64,000 bases of DNA from Linnemannia elongata (lineage: Eukaryota > Mortierellomycota > Mortierellomycetes > Mortierellales > Mortierellaceae), in NCBI GenBank assembly GCA_036320915.1, contig JAXBDG010000018.1, forward strand, positions 62,001 through 126,000, written 5' to 3'. Both the position numbers and the translations under genes were made by a program. The number at the start of each line of letters is the position of its first letter. The stretch's first letter is position 1. Shown in pieces: positions 23,675 through 35,962 of this stretch. The notes under the pieces were generated by a model that saw only the letters and a list, made by a program, of their open reading frames with translations, was not told the origin of the DNA and made no database searches.

Positions 23675-24420
23675 AGTTGTGAGGAGACGGGGGTGGGCGG
23701 GAAGGAGAATAGTATTGAGGCGGTGAGAGGTTGGGGCAGAGGGCGCACAAAAGAGGGAGAGTGACACGGACCTTAGTTTGGACCGAAAATAAATGCAATT
23801 TGTTTAGGTTTCTCCAACTCGAAGTTCAGTCCACTCATAGTGGACCTTTTGTGAGGAGAACAAAAAGAATGGGACATCAAAAGTGAGGCTGACTGGGAAG
23901 TCAATTGGTCATGAGCTTTCAGGGGGTGAGAGGTAGGGGGCGGGAGGAGGTGGTAAACGATCGCTTTGTTGTTTTTTGTCCTTCTATGCAGGTTGGTGAG
24001 CATTTGTCTGAGAAAGTGAGCCAGAGGCGGAGGTTTTTTGAATGACGAGTGAATTTGTTCGAATGGAATGGACAAGTTGTCGAGGTAACGTTAGTGGCAA
24101 ACGCAGAGGAATTCCCAGATTTCTTTCCGCCTGCTTGGTTATGTTTACCCTGTGCCTGTTGCAACCAGGAAAGTGATGGTGCTAAAATGTTAATTAATGT
24201 TAATTGATTGATGAATGTGAATCGACTCGGCTCACGCGAGGGCGACAACTGATGTTGGTGATGATGATAATGGAACTAAAGCTGTCCGTCAAACAAAGGT
24301 AACACTGAATGAGTGTGTTGGTGATGGTGTTGATGGCATCCTAAATACTGCTGAGCCTTCTGCAACTTTCAGTTGACGCCTTTGGCTTCTTTTTTTCTAA
24401 TGAGGCAATGCAATGCGCAC

Positions 24421-24445
24421 TTTTTTTTTTTTTTTTTTTTTTTTT
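24421..24445 (+). repeat. T25 homopolymer
   Basis: Uninterrupted T run in intergenic DNA. Confidence 0.9.
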
Positions 24446-25221
24446 AGATGCCCATTTTTCTTGAGTAACCCCCTTGATGAGTACTCATGACCTATTGTTG
24501 GTTTTTTTTTTGGAGTTTGTCGATTCTTGACGCAATTTATTTTATTTTGGCACTGGACGGCATTTTTCCTTCGGAATGATGGAGTGATAATGTGCCGCAG
24601 GGAATGGGCGAAGACGATGCAAAAGGAAGGAAAAGGGATGGGAGGAGAGGGCGTGCTATCATGACCACGGGGACAAGTCCGAAAGACTAAACAGCAAACA
24701 ATTAGGATCGATAATGACGATGATGATGATTGCATTTGTGAATGTCGTGCAAACATACATTGCCACTCTTTGTGAAAACAGGTTCATCCATTGGCGCTCA
24801 TTATTTTCGTACTTGACTCTTTGCTCCACGGAGAATGCTTCCGTCTTTGCTCTCAACTATTATTTTCTTCCAATGCGCTCGTTGCCCTGTCGTCTCCACT
24901 GTGGATGAAATTGAGGTAGGGCTGGAGGATACAAAAGGGAGAATGGCGGCCCGTCTTTAGACGCTCTGGATGTGTCGACTGACCTGGTTGACTGTACTAG
25001 TCAGATGAAGGAGAAAAGGGAGAGTAAGCCCTTTGGTATGCTCTCAATTTGTTGCCTCCCTCCTTTGCTTTTTACGTTGGTTGTCCACACAAACGGACAA
25101 AGCAGCCAGACTAAGTCAGTGCCTACAACAACCACAACAGGGTATATCTGTGATGCCTACAGTCAAGAAAAAAAAAAGATTTTTTTTGTTTTTTTCCTCT
25201 CCGCAACACCCTGTCGGTCTG

Positions 25222-25224
<3 letters not shown>

Positions 25225-25282
<58 letters not shown>
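25225..25282 (+). repeat. CT microsatellite in the leader of the SH3 gene
   Basis: (CT)21 at 25225-25266, one TT interruption, then more CT. It sits 300 bases upstream of the ATG on the coding strand. Confidence 0.9.
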
Positions 25283-25586
25283 TAGCTCCCCCTTCTTTTT
25301 CTGTTTCTTCTCATCCATTACATTCTCTGCTTTTCTTTTCTCTTGTCTTCTCAAAACACATCTTCATTCCTATTGCACCCACTTACTCGCTTGCCCATAC
25401 CCTTCCAACACTCATTCATACCCTCCCCCCTTCTCCACTCAACTCATCCACTGCATCATCTCCTCACCACACACGGACACACATACATACTCATATTCGT
25501 TTCCGCTCCTTTTTTTTTGGTGCCATTGCTAACTCAACCCCAACCACACACCCTCGCAATACCATAAACTCCCTCCCCACCCCTAA

Positions 25587-26901
25587 ATGATTATGGCGCC
25601 CGTCTCGCTTCCTTCATCCTGCCAACAAAGAGGCACTGAGGTCGACCTTGTGACGGACAATTGCCCTCCCTCCACTATCCTGGCCAGAAAGCGTGCCTCC
25701 GTGCACATCATCGAAGGTAACCAATTCAATCCAACCCACTGCCATCTCCCCCTAGTTCCCAACACACTCAATTGGTACTTGCTAAAAGCACTTCATTCTT
25801 CACCTCCCTCAAACAGACGCAAACTCCCAGTGCCCAATTGCAATTTTTGTTCAGAGTGTTTGCTTGGTTGGCTAACTCCATGTTTTTTTTTCTCGTTCCG
25901 CTTGCCTTACGTGATACGTTTTTTTGCTGGGTGTTTGCAGGATCGACTTCTGCCAAGCGAATTTCCCTCCTTTTCAAGAATTCACGCTGCCGCTCCTTTT
26001 CAGAGTCCTGGGCCTTCCTCTCGGCCTCGTCGGGTGTGAGCCCAATCGACGAACGTGAGGGTCTCAACAACAACAACAGCTGCTACGGCAGCAGCAATAT
26101 CGCCGACATCAACAATTCCCCTTCTCTTACTTCTTCCACCCTGAGACTCTCTCCTCTGCGTCCCGCTGACAGCGACATCGACATCGATTGCGACTCTACC
26201 ACTTCTTCCCCTACTCTTTCTGCTATCTCAACGTCGTCATCTTCAGCGACTGCCTCCACAAAAACAGCAGAACCTTCTTCTATTACTGCAACAACAGAAC
26301 CAGCAGAGACAACATCATCATCATTATCGGAATTACCTCCGTCTTCCTTGAACTTGTTCAGACAGCCAGCAGTAACAGGAGCAACTGCATACGAAGACCT
26401 TCCAGATCAGGAGTTGTTAAAGACCCTGGCGGCCTTCCTCCGAGGCGACTCGTCCCCATCTCACAAGAAAGGCAACCGCCCATCTGCCGCGACCACATCT
26501 AGTTCGGTACGTACCTATCGAATTGTAACACCCACCCTGTTTCCAGCTATTTTTTCTCTCTCCTTGAAGCTGTTTCTTCCAGTATTTGTTGGAATACTTG
26601 TCTCGCACTACTTTACTCTCCATTTGTTGTTGGGAGGAGGCATTGTTTTTCTGTCGTTGAGCTTACAGTTTACATCGGGTAGAAGTGGATTCCCCCCTCC
26701 TGTGTCTCTCTTTCTCACCTTTCCCTTTCTGTTATCACCTATTGAGCGATGAGAGCATCCAATTGCATGCACGTCAATTGCATGCATTCTTTGTCAGTCC
26801 TTCTTGTACCTTTTCCTTCGTGTATGTTGTGCGAGCAAGCAATTGTAAGCAAGCACATGCACGTATGGACCTTAATCCATGCATAAGTGAGAAAAGAAAG
26901 C

Positions 26902-26942
<41 letters not shown>

Positions 26943-28010
26943 CGCACTGTTGTTTTGTTTGGGTTTCCCACTCTCCACGCCTGGGCTTGGAATTGGTTGG
27001 TCTGCGTATTATTATTTTTTAAGCGGACTTGGAACTCCAACGAGAGTTTTCTTGTTTTTATGCGCAAAAAATGCGTGAAAAGGGGAGAGGCGATTGAAGG
27101 GAAAACTTTGATTACGAGGGAAGGGGAACATGCTTGTTGTTCGAGAGCGACCACGACCACCACGTTGTCCCCCTTTCTTTTTCATCCACCCCCTGGATCA
27201 CTTTCTGGACCCACGCCTAACCAATGTTTTCTTTTTTGTTTGTTTGTTTCATGTAGAATCAGGACAAGGATGAATCTGAAATGTGCGATCTTGGTAAGGG
27301 CTCACTCACTTCTTTGCTTGGGAAAATTTCACCACAATGCATTACATTGTGTTGTCGTTGTTGTGAGAGGGTGGGGAGAGGTTGATAAGATACTTCGTGG
27401 ATCAATCATCGACACACATCCACCCACCCGCTCTCCCAGACTGGAAATCATATTGCTACACAAAAAAAAAAACGAGGGCAGGAACAGCAGCACGTAACAG
27501 CCCACAACAAAACAACCTGGAAGAGGGTCCTAGGACTAGGAATGCTGACGCAGACATGTTCATTCGTGGTCTTGGTCTTCGTTGTTTGTCACACTTAACA
27601 ATCCTAATGTGCCCAGTGAGGAAGCAAGTATTTTACTAACGCACTGTCTCACTTCTTTCTATATAATAGTGGTGACCGTACGCGACTTTGCCTATCCAAA
27701 GACTCACCCCTATCACACCGGCAACTACCCTCCCGAACCCGAGTACGAGGAATCCGACATCGAAGAGGACGAAGAAGAAGAATACGCTGAGGAAACCATC
27801 AACTCATCAATACCCACAAGTGATGAACAGGACAAGACAGAAGGGTATGCAAGGGGACTATACGACTTTGATGCCGAAAACTCGAGCGAGTTGAGTTTCA
27901 AGGAGGGCGAGTTCGTGTGGATCCATTGCAGACAGTTCCCGGGCTGGTTCCTGGGTGAGAAGGATGGTGCTCAAGGACTGGTGCCTGAGAACTATGTCCA
28001 GCTTGTCTGA
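25587..28010 (+). CDS. SH3-domain protein resembling Nbp2 (MAPK-phosphatase adaptor)
   Basis: Exons 25587-25716, 25941-26506, 27257-27293 (37 nt) and 27670-28010 join in frame to 357 residues. Residues 1-235 are Ser/Thr/Pro-rich and disordered. A conserved strip VTVRDFAYPKTHPYHTG is followed by an acidic stretch (EESDIEEDEEEE). The chain ends with one SH3 domain with the hallmarks ARGLYDFDAENSSELSF (ALYDF type), PGWFLGE (the Trp pair region) and GLVPENYVQLV (PxNYV). This order matches fungal Nbp2/Skb5-type proteins. Nbp2 bridges the PP2C phosphatase Ptc1 to MAPK kinases and damps the Hog1 and wall-integrity pathways. The SH3 call is certain; the Nbp2 assignment is likely. The 750-nt third intron contains a T40 run, and the CT-rich leader precedes the ATG. 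Confidence 0.82.
26903..26942 (+). repeat. T40 homopolymer inside intron of the SH3 gene
   Basis: Uninterrupted T40 between 26507 and 27256, equivalent to a poly(A) tail on the minus strand. I could not find a clear flanking duplication. Confidence 0.9.
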
Positions 28011-28527
28011 TCTTATGTGGACAATGGCCGATGGGCGAATGGCGTTGCGCCACCAATTGTTTCTTATTTATTTTTCTTTTTGGGTGTTTTCGTGTTGGAG
28101 GTTGCTCCTTCTCTTCACTCTTCACCCTTCTGTTCGTTTTTTTTTGCGGCACTGTACATATTGCCGGTTTCTTTGAAAGAGAGGATCCGACCCCCTTTGC
28201 TGTTTTGTTTACCTTATCCCCCATTTCTTAATTAATAAACTACTTTCATACCACATGTCCAAAAGAAGCATGTATAACACAGCACAAGAACAGCAACACA
28301 GTGGAACAAGTGAGATAGGTTGATGTGAAGAAAGGAGTAAGGCAGGGACGCCTCGATATTTTCTTTAATGAGAAATGACGATATGCAAAATTTAAGAGTG
28401 GAAAGGGAGAAAAGATAGGGTATGTACATGATTATAACCTTGCGCAAAAAGTAGAAATACGAAGCACAGGCCTAGAAATATGAGTACTACAGTAAAGGCT
28501 ACCAAACAGCAACAACAAAGGAACCCA
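28011..28527. other. Convergent intergenic interval with SH3-gene polyadenylation signal
   Basis: Separates the 3' ends of the SH3 gene (+) and the MFS gene (-). AATAAA at 28234-28239 would serve the plus-strand gene. Nothing else recognised. Confidence 0.6.
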
Positions 28528-30383
28528 TTAAAAGGGCTTGCTGTAGCTGGCATCAATGGCAGTGGAGGTGGCTTCGGCATGCTTGCGCTCGGCAGCGCGC
28601 GCTGCAGCACGCTCGAGGCGCTTTTCCTCAAGCTTCTTGAGTCGCTTCTCCTCACGGATGAGATCCTCGCGCTTGAGACGGGGAGTGACGATGCGGACGT
28701 AGATACTAAAGAGGCAGATCAAGATGTGGACAGCACCAATGATAACAAAGGGAGCGCCGTGCATCCAGGCATCAAACAGGTAACCTCCCAAACGGGCGGT
28801 GATCATGATCGATAGCGCACCGCAGAAGGAGAAGACACCAGCCACAGAACCACGGTACTTGGGGTCGACGTTCAAACCGTTGACGAGGGTCATACCGACA
28901 ATGATGACGCCCATCTGGCCAATACCGGTCATGGTGACAAAGGCCATGTTGGAGTCGTGGGCGGGGTTGGTCTTGGTGAAGGCAAAGGGCAGGGAACCGA
29001 TGGCACCCATGAAACCGGCAAAGGCAAGAACGGTCGACTTTTCGAATTTCTCGGCGGCGTAACCGAAGAAGGGGGCAAAGGCAAGAGAGATACCTTGGCC
29101 GTAGCCCGTCAGCTTGTGGGTGCCTCCGGCGGCGGGGAAGCAGGTGGTGCCCCTGTCAGCATCACACCAGCCGAGACTGACGTAGTACTGCATGACCCAC
29201 AGACTCATGAAGGACGAGAAGAGGACCGTGTCCGCTCTGGCCTGTTATTAATTGACAATGTAAATAAAAAGGAGACGAGTCAATTTACCAGGGTTGAGGA
29301 GGAGAATAAAAAAAAATAGTCGAGACCCAAGTCCAGAGAGAACAAGTGGGGAAAGTAACACTGGCTGAGGTAGGTGGGAGGTGCGGGGCATGAAAAAAAC
29401 AAGAGAGAAAGTACAACAGGATGGGTACATACCACGAAACTGGAAAGGTAAGCGAGGGCAACACGGGGATCGCGACCAGCCCTGAATCCATACTTGAGCA
29501 ACTTCCAGGGGGAGATGATCTCCTTCTCGTCCTCGTCCTCGATCTCCTTCTTCAAGACCGTCTTCTTGAACCAACCAACGACACCATCGGCCTGACCTTT
29601 ACCGGTGGCGGGCATGGTGAGGAACAGCAAGACGCTCAGGACAAGCGCACCGCCTCCAACAATCAGGTACGCAGCCTTGATACCTTCAATCTCACCACCA
29701 TACTTTACTTCGAGATGGTAAGGGATATTGATGAGGACCATACCAGCAATGAGACCACCGCATCCGGCACAGAGACCGACAATGGCAGAGACACGGCCGC
29801 GCTCGTGGATAGCACCGGCGACATCACCCAACGTACCCGTCATCATGCAGGTCGCAGCCGATGAACCGAGCGAGAAGAGCAGTCTGCAAAGAAGCATTTG
29901 GGGGTAGACATTCTCGACGCGGGGGTAGATCATCAAAGAGGCACCGAGGAAGAGGAACCCAAAACTGTAGACGGGGCGGCGACCAACACGATCCGAAAGG
30001 ACTCCCCAGAAGAGCGTCGCAGGGAGAGCAATGATTTCGTCATAAAGGGCGAGTTCACCGGTAAGGTTTCCCTGATTTTTAGTGATTTTGAGGATGAGTT
30101 TGAAGATAAAGGGCTGAACGATGGAGAGGTAGGCGACAAGGGTGATCGAGCCCATACAGGCGGCGAGGTAGAAGATGAAGTTGATGTGGTTGATGTGCTT
30201 GCGGACGTAGAAGATGTAGAAGAGACGCTTCTTATCAGCGTTGGGGTCGTAGCGCTTGACAGATATGTCGTCCTCGTTGATGTTCTCGACGTCGACGTGG
30301 TTCGAGGTTGTGGAGGACTCGATGGTGTCGACTTCGTGGGTCTCCTCCTTTCGGTGGGAGGAGGGGAGCTCGTCTTTGGTCAT
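28528..30383 (-). CDS. Major facilitator superfamily transporter
   Basis: Minus-strand gene of two exons, 30383-29433 and 29241-28528, with GTATGT donor and CAG acceptor at phase 0, giving 554 residues. A charged N-terminal tail of about 60 residues precedes twelve predicted helices. The MFS motif A is seen after the second helix as GVLSDRVGRRPVY, and a partial counterpart (FGYAAEKFEKS) occurs in the second half. A central loop of charged residues (KKEIEDEDEKE) separates the halves. The C-terminal cytosolic tail is a Lys/Arg/Glu/Ala helix (REEKRLKKLEEKRLER) ending SYSKPF. The substrate cannot be inferred. Upstream sequence is purine-rich on the plus strand, that is, CT-rich on the coding strand like the other leaders. 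Confidence 0.88.
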
Positions 30384-30763
30384 TATGAAGAAGAGGATTT
30401 ATTTTGTGGGACGAAGGAGTGAAGGAGTAAGGGAGGAAAGGAGGAGTCAAATCTCGTTATTGCAGGGAGTAGGGAAGATATACAAACAATCACAAAAGGG
30501 GATGGGGGGGTATGTGTGCAAGAGTGAGGATGGGAGGGAGGATGGATGAGAGCAGATGGCTGAAGGAGAATAAGAGAAGAAAAGAGAAGAAAAGAAAGAA
30601 GGGAAAAGGCGGGATATAAAAAGGAAGTTTAAAAAGGGAAAGAGTGGGACAGAGCAAGCTAAGCAATGCAAAAGGTGTCGAGGGAAGAAAGGGGAGGAGT
30701 GAGAAGGGAGGGCCAGATCTGATAGCGAAAAAATGACAAAGAAACCCAAACAAGTTGGAAGAG

Positions 30764-31447
30764 TTATCTGATTTTTATGTCTTTTTGCTGACAGAACACC
30801 TGAGTAAAAACAGACAACTTAGCGTACATAAAAATGTGGGCGTAGAGATGGACGGCGAATGGAAAAAAGAAAGATGGGCTACGGAGTTTAAAGGAAAGAC
30901 GAGAGCGAGGGCGAGTGAGTAGTGTGAGAAGGAGGAGAGAACACCATCTGATAAGGTCAAGCGTCAAGGAAGAACAAAGAGTGACAGTTGGAGGAGGAGA
31001 AAGAAGGAACAAAGATGAGGAATGTTTACAGAGCCAAAGTCAGGGAGTACACGGGCAGGATACGTTGCATTATGATTATGGGGGCTGTCAGCTGTTGGTC
31101 CAGTACTGTCCATGTAGCTCATGGAGAGATGATGGAGTTTTAAAAACTAACGAGACGAGAGAAGCAACAACATCTGATAAAGTGAAGAGTGGTGCATTTA
31201 CTACAGAAGGGGTACAGTGTTTGTTGTTCTGTACTGTAGCCCTGTAAAGCCCACATGGGTGACTGAGTAGTGAATGAGGCTGAGAGGACTCAAAAAGGAA
31301 AGCAAACTGGTTTGGAGCAGAGTTCAGGCTCCTCTTCCTGTCTTTCGTGCAGTCTTTCTTCTGCTCTGTTTCTTATTTCTTCCATCAGGTCTAGTCTTTC
31401 TTCCTTGTGTTGTAGTCCTTGGTAACGAAAACAAAATTCACTTTCAT

Positions 31448-31490
<43 letters not shown>

Positions 31491-34407
31491 ATGTTGTTTG
31501 TTGTTGTTGTTGTTGTCACTGTAGAGTAGTGGGTATGTGGGTGTGCGGGTGCGGTGGATCGGGTGTAACCCATGGAGAAATCTTGGCTCAATCTTCCTTC
31601 TCGTGTTCTCTTTGCTTGGTAAAACCAATTGCTGACTTCCTTGGTCCGTCGTTGGTTGCGTTTTGTGAGTCCGCCTTAGGAACAAAGTACGGCGTCGCTT
31701 TTACCCACAGAACCGTTTGCTTACCTTTTGTTTTCTTTTCAGATCCAATGCATTGAGCAAAAACAACCAAATGAAAGGACACATGCTGGACACAGTTCGC
31801 TACTGGGCTGACTGAACGCATTTTTGTTGCTGTTGATGTTCATAATAGGCGGACATGTGGTGAATGAATGATCGAATCACGACCAAAGAAAAAACAAGAC
31901 CAAGTGCTGCTTCGCTTATGCCAAACCCCAAACTAGATCTCACTTCCCCTTTCTCTGCCTCCAAGAACCTGCTGGACAATACTTTCAGGGGGGAGAGGAA
32001 GAAAGAGAGTGGGGTTTTCAGACAAAGGTGAAAAAAAGGAAGAGGAACGAGGGTGTTTGTTTTCCTCTAATTATCGTTGCCATGGACATACATTCTTCTG
32101 GTCTAGCTTTACCTTGTGTTTTCTGTCCTCAGTATTTGACCTATGGGTGTATTATTAGTCAACGACTTCTTAAGTTTCTTCTCGATTTTATTTGGATGAA
32201 TTACCATTCATAAACAAGTATCGTCGGGCATTAGTGCTGTTGGGCAATCGAGAAACATGATGGGTAGGCGTGATGGGATACTAAAGGTCGGGGAGCGAAC
32301 TGTTGGACTTAATGGGCCAGAATTGATGGATTGATTGCCACCCATCTTATTGATATTAATTCTCCTTGACACACAGAACAAATACTGCGCGTCAGACAGA
32401 AATGATAGAGACATGGCTTCGTACTTGTTGCCTGGAGAGGTGAGCCGAACAAGCGGGAGAACAATTCGTCTCGCATCATTTTTTTTAAGGCGCCCAACCT
32501 TCCTTTTCCTTCTCTGTTCGTTTGGAATCCACAAATGCTTTCCGTCACGTCTCGAAAACCCTCATTCATGCTACATGTAAGGACATGTACACGTACCTTT
32601 AGTATTGCCATACGTGCCTTGTCGTTACATGTTTTATTTCTCAGCAAACTCTCCTCAATGGCTGTTGTGTTTGCCCTGTTCTCATACTCGCCTCCTCCTT
32701 GGTCCTTTCTGTACAAGGCTCCTCTTTTTGTCATAACCGATGGCTTCGAATCGCCTTAGTTTCTTACGTTTACTAATTGCAAGCGGTGTTTTTATTCCTT
32801 TTTCCTTCTTTTTTTCTCGAGTGTTTTCAGGTTGTTTCGATGACAGCTTCTATTCGACCGGATCAGATAAACCTTGTACTCAACCATGCTCACTTCTTTT
32901 CTGTTGTTGTACTGCATAAGCGGACTCTTTACGAGAGGTTTGTACCTCTGGAGCCAGGGAAGAGGCAGATGAGACATTACATCAATGATGGGTAAAAGGC
33001 TAACGTGCTCATCTCCTATTTTGCCCGCACACTTTGCAGTAAGAACTTAAGGAAGGAAGTAATTGAGGCGAGACATGTAGCCCATCCGTGCAAAAAGAGA
33101 CAACAGAAAAAGGTCAGCTCAGGGGAGCGTTGTCGTTGTTGTTCATTGCGTCTGCACTCAAAGGTACGAAGGGATGTGTTTGTTTATAATTGCTGTTGTT
33201 ACTTCTTTGAGAGAGCAGAAGTGAAGGAGAAATAACGAAAACAGAGAGGGTGAGCTTGGTGACATAGAGTGAGGAAGACCAAATAAGGTTTCGAGTCTGT
33301 TTTTTTTTCTTTTTTTTCCCGGGTGCGGCCACCATCAGATAAACAAGAGACAAACTTATCAGATGAGAAATTATTTCAAAGTCCTACCCCTCACTACAAT
33401 TAGCACCCACCATTTAACGCTGCATTTCCATGCAAAAAACTCTCTCTCTCACTCCAAACTAACCGTCGTCAAGTACCATCCATTTTACACGCAAGCTTAC
33501 ACACAATACACTAACATAAACGCAAACAAAGAGATGTTCAACGGGCACACTCATTCCCCTTCCTTCCCAGTCTTCGAATGGAAGTCTTCTTTTTCGGGTG
33601 AGCCCCGCATACACATACACATATTCATACGCCCAACTCATACGCTTGACTAATTACTCACACGTTTTTCTAGCTCCATGCATCATCCACTTCATGCAAG
33701 TGCCCACTTTTTTCTTCGTATGGGTGGGAGTACACACTGTAACTCCCTACCTTGCATTCCTTTTTTGGCCTACCCCCCCTTTGCTCAGTCGCCTGGTTCA
33801 CTATCCGCCCGGATGAATTCTTGCCTGTTATTAAGCACATTCCTCCAGTCCAGCGGACGAACAGCGTGCGAGCGTGTGTGAAAGAGAGAGAGGGAGGGTG
33901 GGATACAGGTCTGGATAGCCTTGACTTGACTGGGTGTGAACTTGAGTTGTAAATTTAATTTTGCACACGCTGGGCTGGCTGATTTGCTTATTACCACTGT
34001 AGCAGACTGAGAGACAGACGGTGTATGTATATATGTTGTGCGCTTGTATGCGTAATGTATTTGTTGTTTTCTTGAAAAAGGAGGGAGGGAGAGAGAGATG
34101 ACAATGGCAGTGGCAATAACAAGAGAAGAAGAAAAAACAACTCGATCAGCCAGTACGAGACAAAAACCTGTTGCTCTCAACCACGACCACATCACCACCA
34201 TCATCAACAAGGATCACAAAAAATGGAGAAAAAAAAGTCCAAAGCCAGGCCAAGCCAAAGCAGTCAGCTAACCGAGCAAAACGCAAGTCAATCAAAATCT
34301 GAAGTCAGAAAAAAAATTCAAGCGCAGGGATCAGATAACATGTGTGGTCCCCCGTTCACTTTCCATGCCTTTCCATGATTTGGCTCGCGGCAGTTTGTTT
34401 ATCAGAT
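30764..34407. promoter_or_regulatory. Cluster of eight TTATC(A/T)GAT elements (candidate GATA-factor sites)
   Basis: Exact sites: TTATCTGAT 30764-30772; ATCTGATAA 30946-30954 and 31172-31180; ATCAGATAA 32862-32870, 33334-33342 and 34331-34339; TTATCAGAT 33356-33364 and 34399-34407. A near match (ATCTGATAG) lies at 30717-30725. Each holds a GATAA core in one orientation. They occupy the shared upstream region of the MFS and GPI-protein genes, with two sites just upstream of the TATA box at 34425. Binding by a fungal GATA factor is inferred. Confidence 0.55.
31451..31486 (+). repeat. T36 homopolymer
   Basis: Uninterrupted T run in intergenic DNA, followed by TTG repeats (about 31495-31515). 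Confidence 0.9.
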
Positions 34408-34424
34408 TGGATCCTGATTCAGAC

Positions 34425-34432
34425 TATATAAA
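34425..34432 (+). promoter_or_regulatory. TATA box of the GPI-protein gene
   Basis: TATATAAA about 106 bases upstream of the ATG at 34538, followed by a CT-rich leader (TTTTCTTCTTTTCTTCC). It is the clearest TATA box in the window and suggests strong or regulated expression. Confidence 0.6.
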
Positions 34433-34537
34433 CCCTGCCCGGTATTCCCCCGAAACGGTTTTTTCTTCTTTTCTTCCTCCTTCTCTCTTCAACCGTTTCA
34501 ATCACCAACACCCCACTCCCTCTACCACACAGCCAAC

Positions 34538-35211
34538 ATGCGTTTCTCCACTGTCGCCATTGCTTCCGCCGTTGTCGCCGTCGCCTCTGCCCAGGCCGTC
34601 AACCCCCTTTATCCTTTCCAGCCCAACGGTCCCTGCGTCGATGGCTGTTTGACCGTACGTTTTTATTGTTCATCTCAATCAAGCTGCTTCACGCTTCATT
34701 TACTCACAGAGTCAAGCAAGGGACAGCCAAGGACCTAACAACAAACGACAAGACCATACCATTCCGTCTTTTCATGATTTCGAAAAAATACCTATTAACA
34801 TCGTTACATTATGTCCCACTATTTTTCTCTTGGATTTAATAGAAGGTCGGCAAGTCCATGTTTGACAAGTTCACCAACGACCCCTCCAGCCCCGACTTCA
34901 TGGCTTCCCTCGCCTTTGCCCACGAGCGTGACACCCCCGCCTACAAGACCTACATGACCCAGACCGGCATGTGCATCATGAACTGCCCCATGACCGAGCA
35001 GGACCTCTACAACGCTCAGTACAAAGACAAGGCTGCCTGGTATGCCAACAAGAAGGCTGGCGGCACTGGCACCTCCGCCAATGCCACCTCCCCAACCGCC
35101 ACCACCGGTGCTGGCAAACCCGCTGGCACCACCCCCTCCAGCGCCATTGCCAACTCTGCCTCTGCCCTCGTCGGTGTCGTTGCTATCTTGAGCACCATTG
35201 CCCTCCTTTAA
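34538..35211 (+). CDS. Small secreted GPI-anchored protein with paired CX3C motifs
   Basis: Exons 34538-34654 and 34843-35211 (phase 0) encode 161 residues. The N-terminus is a signal peptide (MRFSTVAIASAVVAVASAQA). The mature part has exactly four cysteines, in two CX3C pairs: C33-VDG-C37 and C83-IMN-C87, about 45 residues apart in a predicted helical region. A Gly/Ser/Thr/Pro-rich stalk (about 105-135) leads to a hydrophobic C-terminus (ALVGVVAILSTIALL) after small residues, typical of a GPI signal. Paired CX3C motifs usually staple two helices into a hairpin. Codon use is strongly biased to C-ending codons, like a highly expressed gene. Likely a wall or plasma-membrane surface protein; its function is not recognised. 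Confidence 0.85.
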
Positions 35212-35962
35212 AGAAGTGTTCTTTTAGGACGACATGACAAAACCACACCAAAACCATTATCACATATCCCTACATTGTAATTAGTATCATAAAAACAAGC
35301 CCATAATACTTCAATGCTGCGTTGTATCCCTGATTGTCTGTCGTTTTGGGTGTGCGAGAGTGGATAAGGGACTCCAACAAGTTTTGTGTGTTCCTAGAAA
35401 TTTGGCAAAAATTTAACCGCGCCGCCGCGACCAAGTGACGTGAATGGAGATGGTATCATCGCACTTGTAACTTGGCTGGCAGATCTCAGCTCTCTTTCTT
35501 ACGCCTTTTTTGTTCGTTGTCCTTTGTTTCTACACTCCCATCACGTACCGACGCCCTCCCTGACCTTCCCATCAGCTTCAATCAAAATCCTGGGAAAAGG
35601 GAAAGGTAATAATAAAACGGTAGCCCATTCATTAACGAGACACCATACTTCCACGTCACCTGCCATTGCATAATAGCATATCCAAGACAACTTGTGCTAA
35701 GAAAAGTCTCGATTCACAATTAAAAGAGAGCAAGTGAATAAAAACGCGACAAAGACAACTAACACGCGAAAACCCCTTTGTCAACAGTCAACAACAATCA
35801 CTTAGGATACAACCCGGGACGCACCGACACTCGGGAGGAGCACATTACACAGAAAGGGACGACCTCATCAATCATCACGACAGCATCACACCTTACTCGT
35901 CCACTTCTTCCCACTTACCTTTCACCTCCCACCTCTTCCCATCCTCCACCTCATACTCGGCC
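35212..35962. other. Intergenic, 750 bp
   Basis: Nothing recognised apart from an AC-rich and CT-rich leader (about 35,880-35,960) before the nucleoporin ATG. Confidence 0.6.

Larger units (their letters stand above)
22896..25586. other. Intergenic, 2.7 kb
   Basis: No supported gene. Contains T14-G19 (23642-23674), T25 (24421-24445), and a CT-rich leader with (CT)21 starting at 25225 just before the SH3 gene. Confidence 0.6.
30384..34537. other. 4.1-kb divergent intergenic region with clustered GATA-type sites
   Basis: Lies between the starts of the MFS gene (-) and the GPI-protein gene (+). No gene recognised. Contains a T36 run (31451-31486) and repeated TTATC-N-GAT elements, described separately. 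Confidence 0.6.
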
